Source: Buddleja alternifolia (lineage: Eukaryota; Streptophyta; Magnoliopsida; Lamiales; Scrophulariaceae). From it: 64,000 nt of DNA. The position numbers were made by a program, and so were the translations under genes. This document shows, in pieces, positions 58,334 through 64,000 of the stretch (positions are counted from its first letter, which is position 1; every line of letters starts with the position of its first letter). The notes under the pieces were generated by a model. That model was not told where the DNA came from. It was given only the letters and a program-made list of their open reading frames with translations, and did no database searches. The stretch covers positions 31,526,199-31,590,198 of the forward strand of contig CM033405.1 in assembly GCA_019426215.1 (NCBI GenBank). The letters run 5' to 3'.

Positions 58334-58972
58334 TTGCCTAGAGATCAAGTAGAACACCTATCAAGAGGAATGGGTTTAAAGTCTACAAATTAAAGAATGG
58401 ACACAGTGGTAACCCAACCATGTTGATTGGAGATCCCAAGATCTTGGTTCAATGGGACAACTAAACTGTGAATATTCAGTAAGGCACTTAAGAATTTAAT
58501 TCACATAAACTCTAAACACATTGCCTAGGATAAAGAAGTGCAACCTGCAAGTTGTAGCAAAGGTTAAGCTGGGCTTTTAATGATTCCTACATTGTCTAAA
58601 TGAAGTGGAGTATAGCAGGATACTCTTAATTAGGAAGTCACCTATGTAGGTGTGAGGTGTAGGCCGCCTCAACTTTGAGTAAAATGTAAACACTACAGAA
58701 ACCAAGAGGGGGTGCCACGGCCAAAATGGACTCAACCGTGAGAACTGAAAAACAGTTGAAAGTTTATTATGTGAATATCGTTCTCTGGGTTTACAAGAAC
58801 GTCTAACCAATTTAAGACATCACGTTCATTGGGTAGCCTAGTAAATCCGATGATATTTCACTAGGAAAGGTTCAAAGCCAAAAGCTACCTCTTCTGATGT
58901 GATAAACTTTCAATCAAAATCTCAAGAGCATGCATTGCATTAATTTCATTCCTGTGGGGGATTGTTGGATAA

Positions 58973-60063
58973 AATGAGTTTTTACAAAGTGTGGTTTACA
59001 CCACTTTTGTGTACGAAATTCGAACACCGTAAGTATCCGGGATACAAAAGATTATTAGAATATCTTAATCTACGTTCCGAGTAGATGAGGTTAGCATTTC
59101 GAATTTCTCAATTCGGACTTGTAACGAATGAGAAATTAAGTGTTAAAGTGAGGTGTTTGAACTTGTGTATCCCACATAGGATATACATCACAAATTAAAA
59201 GAGTTTATAAGTCCTTACCTCAAGGTAAAGGGTTGGCCCTTTGGGTCATCCACTTTGGGTCTTTGTGTGAAAGAGGGAGGAGCTATGCAATTGTGCTTAG
59301 GCCCAATTTCTTAGCTCCTTACTCAGGCTGTCCGGTGGACCGGACCGGACCGGACCTCGAACCACGGACTCGGGCTCGGTTCGGGTCCGGGTCAGGGCTG
59401 TGGCCGAGCCGTGGGACGTGGGCAGTGGGCCTTGGGCTTAGGCTTGTGGCTTGAGGTTTGTGGTGTGTATGTTGTGAGCTTGGGCTTCTATATTATTCTT
59501 TTTGGACAAAGCTTATTTGGGCCTATCCAGAAAATCCAACAAGAAATTAATCTGATTTAATTAAAACCCAAATTGAATTTAAAATGCTGACCACATTTTT
59601 AAATTCGAATTTTAATCTGTCTTCCAGAAGGACCATTGACTGCAGTCAATAGTCCAACAGTCACTAAATCTGTAACAGCTGAAATTGTTTGCTGTTACAG
59701 AAATAGTAAATGGCAGATTAACTTTGGGCTTTTAATTCCGTCTAATTTCTCACCTATAAAAAGGGTCCTCTAACATTCTAAAATTTCACACCAACTCAAA
59801 CATTCTCTCTAGTGTTCTTGAGTTCTTCATATAATCATCATATTTTCTTGAGATTTCAGCAGTTTGGTAAAGTTCGTTGGTTTCTGAAATTAAAGTGGTT
59901 TAATCTTCAGAAATGTTTTCGTTGTATTTTGGGACACTTTTTGTCAAGCCGGTACCACCTATAGCCGGAGCAATTTCGTGTTAAGGAAAGAGTTAACTCT
60001 CGCCTCGAAAAACACATCATCCTTAATTGCATTTTCAGATTGTTCGTTAAAATTTGTTCAACA
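58973..60063 (+). repeat. 3' LTR of the second copia element
   Basis: 1,091 bp from TGTTGGATAA to GTTCAACA. It contains a GC-rich insert-like block with GGACCGGACC repeats (59330-59400) and the U3 stretch GGGCCTATCCAGAAAATCC, then CTATAAAAAGGGTCC. Absence of much of this from the 5' LTR shows one LTR was rearranged. Confidence 0.9.
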
Positions 60064-60128
60064 AAAATATGTTGTTCAAAACATATATTTCCAAGTGAAA
60101 AATGATATGTGAATATATGTATTTCACC

Positions 60129-60739
60129 AATAATCGAATCGATCCAAATAACATGTAGCTTATGGTGGGGTTGAACTTTTTTGGGTAAATCTATTCCAGA
60201 TTGGGTTCAATTGTTCGAGTATGAATTTTATGTTTATCTCAAAAATATGGTGACAGACCTTCATTTATGATCTTTTTTTTTTATTCTCTTTTCCTTTTTG
60301 AATTTCTTTGAATTAGAGTTTTTCATTTTGGTGAATACTTTGAATTAAAGTTTAAGAAATTCAACTACCACAAATGTCAGCATATCTTTAAACAAGCCAA
60401 ATTCATTCTTTTCTATTTCATTTTAAGGAAATTTCAAGAAAACAAGGTGCAATTTGCTAGCAATTTTAAGTTGTGTTGTAAGCCATAAGTATATTTCAAG
60501 TTTAGTAGTTCTTTATGTTGAATTTATAAATCGTCGGGAAGAAACTTATTTTTAGGTGTTTAACAAGTCATAGGTCCACAGTTAAAAAATTAATATCAAA
60601 ATATTTCAACAAGAAATATGACTAACAACTTAAGAAATTAACAACAATTCGAATATATACATGTATATATCATTATATACATATACATATAGAGAGAGAG
60701 TGTAACAATATAAATAATAAGGTTCAACATTCAATTAAA
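60129..60739. other. AT-rich spacer
   Basis: No coding or element ends recognised. A TA/GA microsatellite zone lies at 60655-60700 (ATATACATATACATATAGAGAGAGAG is the visible pattern). Confidence 0.5.
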
Positions 60740-61205
60740 TTGTTTCTCCTCCAATCGAGTTGTTTCTTAAAGTCATTGTTAAGAAATGGGATTTTACATG
60801 AAGAAAGATATGGCCTACTGGAGGAACAAATGAGACAAGGGAATAAGTTGGTCCAACAAGTTGATACACATTACACCCCTTTGGGAGAACCACCACACGT
60901 AGTGAACGTACTGCATGAACAAAATAATGGGAACATAATTATTTGCATTGATAATGCCACTCATGCGCATCAGTTTTTTGATATCATAAAGAAAATTCGA
61001 GATATGATGGAACGAAATTGGGTGGTAAAGATGGCTCACATACCGTGTGAAGCAAACTACGTTGCAACGGCTTGGCCAAAGAAGTGGGGAGTTCGTGGAT
61101 GCTCCGAATTTGGGAATACTAAAGTATTATGAACATGATTTGAGAGGCACGAGATGGTCGAGAAATGTGACTATTGATCCGAATTTGTCGGACTAGAGTC
61201 ATCAG
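60740..61205 (+). pseudogene. 3' remnant of a LINE: RNase H-like domain and tail
   Basis: The translated segment carries ICIDNATHAHQFFDII, KKIRDMMERNWVVKMAHIPC and EANYVATAWPKK. This pattern (DN..., W-V-K, HI-x-EAN-x-A) is the C-terminal RNase H domain of plant non-LTR retrotransposons. The last Asp-rich part of the motif is degenerate (ATAWPKK for the usual ADALAKK). One frame stops at 61132; another continues YYEHDLRGTRWSRNVTIDPNLSD to a TAG at about 61192. Upstream RT and endonuclease are missing, so it is 5'-truncated. An A-rich tail follows (GGAATAAAAAC, 61227-61237). Confidence 0.65.
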
Positions 61206-61680
61206 AGTAACACTCTTCCTTTGTACGGAATAAAAACAATCATTAATCTTAAGAAATTGACTTTAGTCGAATGCTTCATAAAAAATAATAGCATCCATCA
61301 CTGCAAAAGTAGACCAAAAGTATTAGGCAAGAAACCGAACTTAAAAAATAAGTAAAAACATTTTTAAAAAATGCAATCGTGGTATTCGTAAATCGTCATT
61401 TCCATGATAAATTCAAATAGATAAAAGGCATGTTTGACAAAGTATAACTCAGTTAGGTGATTTTCCTTCACTCTGAAAAGATCCCTATGAATATTATGCA
61501 CAATAAATTAAAATAAAAAATAAATTGAGTAAATAAGTTATTTATTTTTACTCAAACTTTAACTATTAATAAACGTTTATATTTTAAAATTGTAATGTAC
61601 TTTATTAAAACATTTATATTTTAATAAGCTAGCATTCATAAGTTCTACCTCAAAAAAATGGAAAAGAAGACATTTGGAAG

Positions 61681-62145
61681 CAGTGGCGGATTTAGGATTT
61701 TAGGTTAGTGGGGGCACCAGCGATAGAACGAGGAATTTTACCGAAGGGGCGAAGACAAAGATTTAAGGGGGAGTGCGGGGGGCTTGCCCATCGCGGTACA
61801 GTATGCTATATTTATGGGGGGAAATATAATAAATAACTAGGTTCAATTACAACTTTTGACATACTTTATACTCTTATATCTCTTTCGTTATAACCAGGAT
61901 TTTGAGTTTTGTTGGAGGGGGGAGCAAACTCAAAATAAAGGGAGAAAACGTGATATTTTTCGATCTTTAGGGGGGGCGAAATTCAAATATAAAAAATTTT
62001 ATAAAGTAAAAAAATAATTTTTAAAAATTAAGGGAGGGAGTGAGATGAAAATTGGAATTGAGGGGGTGCATTTAAAATTGAGTGGGGTATTAATGTAATT
62101 TTGAGGGGGGCACTGACCCCTAAGTTTGTTGTACGTCGGCCCCTG
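61681..62145. mobile_element. hAT-like MITE, copy B
   Basis: Ends CAGTGGCGGATTTAGG and CGTCGGCCCCTG. TSD TTTGGAAG/TTTGGAGG (61673-61680, 62146-62153; one mismatch) is 8 bp, as for hAT. The interior (AACTTTTGACATACTTTATA, then GGGGGGGCGAAATTCAAATA) is the reverse of sequence in the element at 16876-17283. Non-coding, G-rich. Confidence 0.8.
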
Positions 62146-62160
62146 TTTGGAGGTAAATTC

Positions 62161-62291
62161 TATGCTAGATCGAGATCATTGATCTCGATTTTGTATACCA
62201 TTGAATCAAGGAGCATTTTAGTAAATGTCCCCCCTATTAGGGGATTCATAAGTGTAAACTAGATTGAGATCAATAGTCTCGATCTAGCATA
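62161..62291. mobile_element. 131-bp foldback MITE (TATGCTAGATCGAGA ends)
   Basis: TATGCTAGATCGAGATCATTG at the left is mirrored by AATAGTCTCGATCTAGCATA at the right, with arms of about 30 bp. It lies 8 bp beyond the hAT element's right TSD. TSD not clear. Confidence 0.65.
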
Positions 62292-63835
62292 AAATGACTC
62301 TGTTTGGAAGGCTGGTAGTTGCATTTCTTTAACTCTAGCTCAAAAAAGTTGAAAAAGGAAAAGAGAAAAAGAAATAATCCAAAAGCTGACACAAAAGCTG
62401 TCACCATATTTTATTTTATTTTGAACAAAGCTGTCACCATATTTTTGAGAGAAAGAAAAATCAAAAACCCGAATATAAAAAGGTAAAAAAGTCGAAATTG
62501 AGTGAATTTTAATCGACTCATGCTCAAATGATGGAATAACTTTATATTCTTACATATACGTATAGTTGTTTTAATTAACCAATTCGAGTTACTTGTTTAA
62601 AATTATGTATAGCATTACGAGCGGAGATTAATTGAGACGAATGAAAACCGGTCTAGAACACCCGTAGGGGAAAAAAAAAAGTATTTTGGAGTAACTTTGT
62701 TCTCCTGTTCAAAGTCATTTCGAATCATTGTTCTCTAGAATTGTCGTCCAACTATCTAAAGGTTAAAGCTATTGTCTCTTAGGAGAATATTATCTTGGAA
62801 AACAAAAAGGAAATTCTCAGTTATTCGAATTGTTAGTGCTGATCTATCTTAGCTTTCACCATCATAATTAATACGGCCATTTTAGTTGGCCACAAATCTT
62901 TGTCAATGAATACGTGCCTATGCATATATAAAATCTCAGTTAAGAATTAGGTCAAAGAGTGGGTAGGTAACAATCTTATTGATTGACACATAAATATTAT
63001 GTTTCACGTGGGTGCATTGAGGTCTAATTTGATCCAACAAAATCAGTCACGAGTCAAGTAACAAGTTTGAAGATTATATTTGGCGATATGTTTTAAGTTT
63101 TTTCAATTAAAAAATACGTTAATACAAGTTATCACTATCTAAATGTGTTGACCTCAAGAGGTGTCGGGTATAATCTTCTATTTTTATTCAGTATTTTATC
63201 TCGTATTTTAAATCATATACTTAATAAATTATGTTCAAACTAATTTTAATAATTAATCTGAAGCCAAGGATTGATTAGTTTGGTCCCGGCATATATGTGA
63301 ACATGAAAATACATTGGATGAAATGAGTTGTAAATTGACCACTTTGAGTTGAAATACGGATTTGATATTTAAATTTTAGCAATTCTATTTAACTTATTTA
63401 TTTTCAAATGTAATATAAAGAGTAATTTATGAAAATGGGCATAAAGTTTTTGAAAGTATGGTGTAGATCTTGAGAATAGTGGAATCAATAGAAGTTGACC
63501 TGAGTTAAAAGCATTCCCGTTGATTAAACAAGATTTTGAGTTAGAGTATTTGTGCACACAAAAAATTTCTTTAGGGGATGTCTTGCAATCACGTTTGACA
63601 ATATCCTGACAAATGTATACACTGGGAACAAAAATAAATTGGGCTGAAACCTATGCTGTGGGGTTGAAAAAATGGTTGTGTTAAAAATGTTTCTGAAAAT
63701 AATGTAAGAAAATTAGCAATACAAAAATATTTGAGGATCAATGGTTCTTTGCCATGTATGGAGATAAGCGAATCAACCACCTGACTATCGAACCAAAACT
63801 GGGATGCAAATGTAGATAGAGACACTTATGGCGCC
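62292..63835. other. Non-coding AT-rich spacer
   Basis: A short direct repeat AAGCTGTCACCATATTTT occurs at about 62396 and 62430. Otherwise I see no genes, RNA genes or element ends. Confidence 0.5.
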
Positions 63836-63960
63836 AGATAATTGAGTTCAGATTCTTATCGAGCAAGACGAGCTGGGGCCACATGGCCTCATTTTGACTA
63901 CTAACCTGGATATGTTGGGTTAAGTAGGATATGGTAGTCCCTTCTCTTTAAATAAAATAT
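63836..63960 (+). mobile_element. Diverged SINE tail, same family as the 47.8/52.5-kb SINEs
   Basis: GAGTTCAGATTC (63845) resembles the B box. The segment TGACTACTAACCTGGATATG, then TTGGGTTAAGTAGG and CCCTTCTCTTTAAAT before an AT-rich run, is colinear with the 3' part of the two SINEs. The 5' half is not recognisable and the window ends soon after. Confidence 0.5.
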
Positions 63961-64000
63961 ATAAATATATATGTATGTGTTGTGTAGATATATATCTATA

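Larger units (their letters stand above)
53020..60063 (+). mobile_element. Ty1/copia LTR retrotransposon with both LTRs and TSD
   Basis: 7.04 kb. LTRs 53020-54080 and 58973-60063 begin TGTTGGATAA and end GTTCAACA. The 5-bp duplication AAAAT flanks the element (53015-53019, 60064-60068). A polypurine tract (GTGGGGGAT) precedes the 3' LTR. gag-pol lies between in one frame with five stops. The LTRs differ a great deal, by a MULE-like insert in one and a long block present only in the other. The element is therefore old or rearranged. Confidence 0.95.
52905..60128. mobile_element. Old palindromic element split by the second copia insertion
   Basis: Left arm 52905-52978 (GGTGAAATAC ... TTTTTCACTTGGAAATATAT, GTTTTGAACAACATA) is mirrored by right arm 60069-60128 (TATGTTGTTCAAAAC, ATATATTTCCAAGTGAAAAA ... 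GTATTTCACC). The copia element with its TSD sits exactly between the arms. Without it the arms would form a short foldback or MITE. Family unknown. Confidence 0.75.

Noticed and set aside
53020..60063. Endogenous pararetrovirus or other viral origin
   Set aside because: Order protease, integrase, RT, RNase H with LTRs and a 5-bp TSD is that of a copia retrotransposon; no movement protein, capsid or envelope-like frame.
63770..63800. A second tRNA-like B box (TGGTTCGATAG, minus strand)
   Set aside because: No A box at the right distance and no tail or TSD.

Overview
This is nuclear DNA of a flowering plant, most likely a eudicot. The evidence is spliced genes with GT-AG introns, AT-rich intergenic DNA, plant-specific families (a UGT74-type glucosyltransferase, a type II metacaspase, a ZIF1-like transporter) and dense plant transposons. 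Gene content hints at an asterid, but I cannot name the species. I assembled five spliced host genes by hand from splice sites and reading phase. In order they are: a UDP-glucosyltransferase (+, 3854-7765), a plastid-type DUF309 protein (+, 8879-10973), a PLAC8/cysteine-rich membrane protein (+, 13879-15862), a metacaspase-9-like protease (+, 18037-19736) and a membrane-anchored cupin (-, 20575-23235). A sixth, a 17-exon zinc-induced-facilitator-like MFS transporter (-, 40382-47337), lies beyond a large transposon. All six models keep an open frame across their junctions. They have no evident common pathway and look like ordinary independent plant genes.

The rest is transposon-derived. The window opens inside a decayed Ty1/copia element (1-3204). 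Small elements sit in introns and spacers. There are many Mutator-like (MULE) MITEs, several with exact 9-bp target duplications (TSDs). There are also hAT elements, one with an exact 8-bp TSD, a CACTA-like element, two Helitron-like elements, at least three tRNA-type SINEs, a LINE 3' remnant and a tRNA-like relic. A second copia element (53020-60063) has two LTRs, a 5-bp TSD and five in-frame stops. It is inserted in the loop of an older palindromic element.

The most unusual object is a roughly 15-kb MULE (24637-39632), bounded by related inverted termini. It carries a DUF1985-Ulp1 (C48 SUMO-protease-like) gene, a partial tandem copy of that gene's protease domain, and a gene resembling ATHILA ORF-1 or the plant transposon protein family. 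It also carries an unrecognised minus-strand gene and a decayed MURA transposase. Between the protease and ORF-1-like genes lies a near-perfect 680-bp inverted repeat rich in the palindrome GGCACCATGGTGCC. That palindrome recurs in front of other cargo. A 169-bp element 650 bp to the left shares the MULE's termini and has an exact 9-bp TSD, so it looks like a miniature relative. The transposase has several frameshifts and stops and an Asp-to-Asn change in its first catalytic motif, so this copy is dead.

All calls come from reading the sequence. No database search, expression data or alignment software was used, and exon borders of the host genes are splice-consensus predictions.
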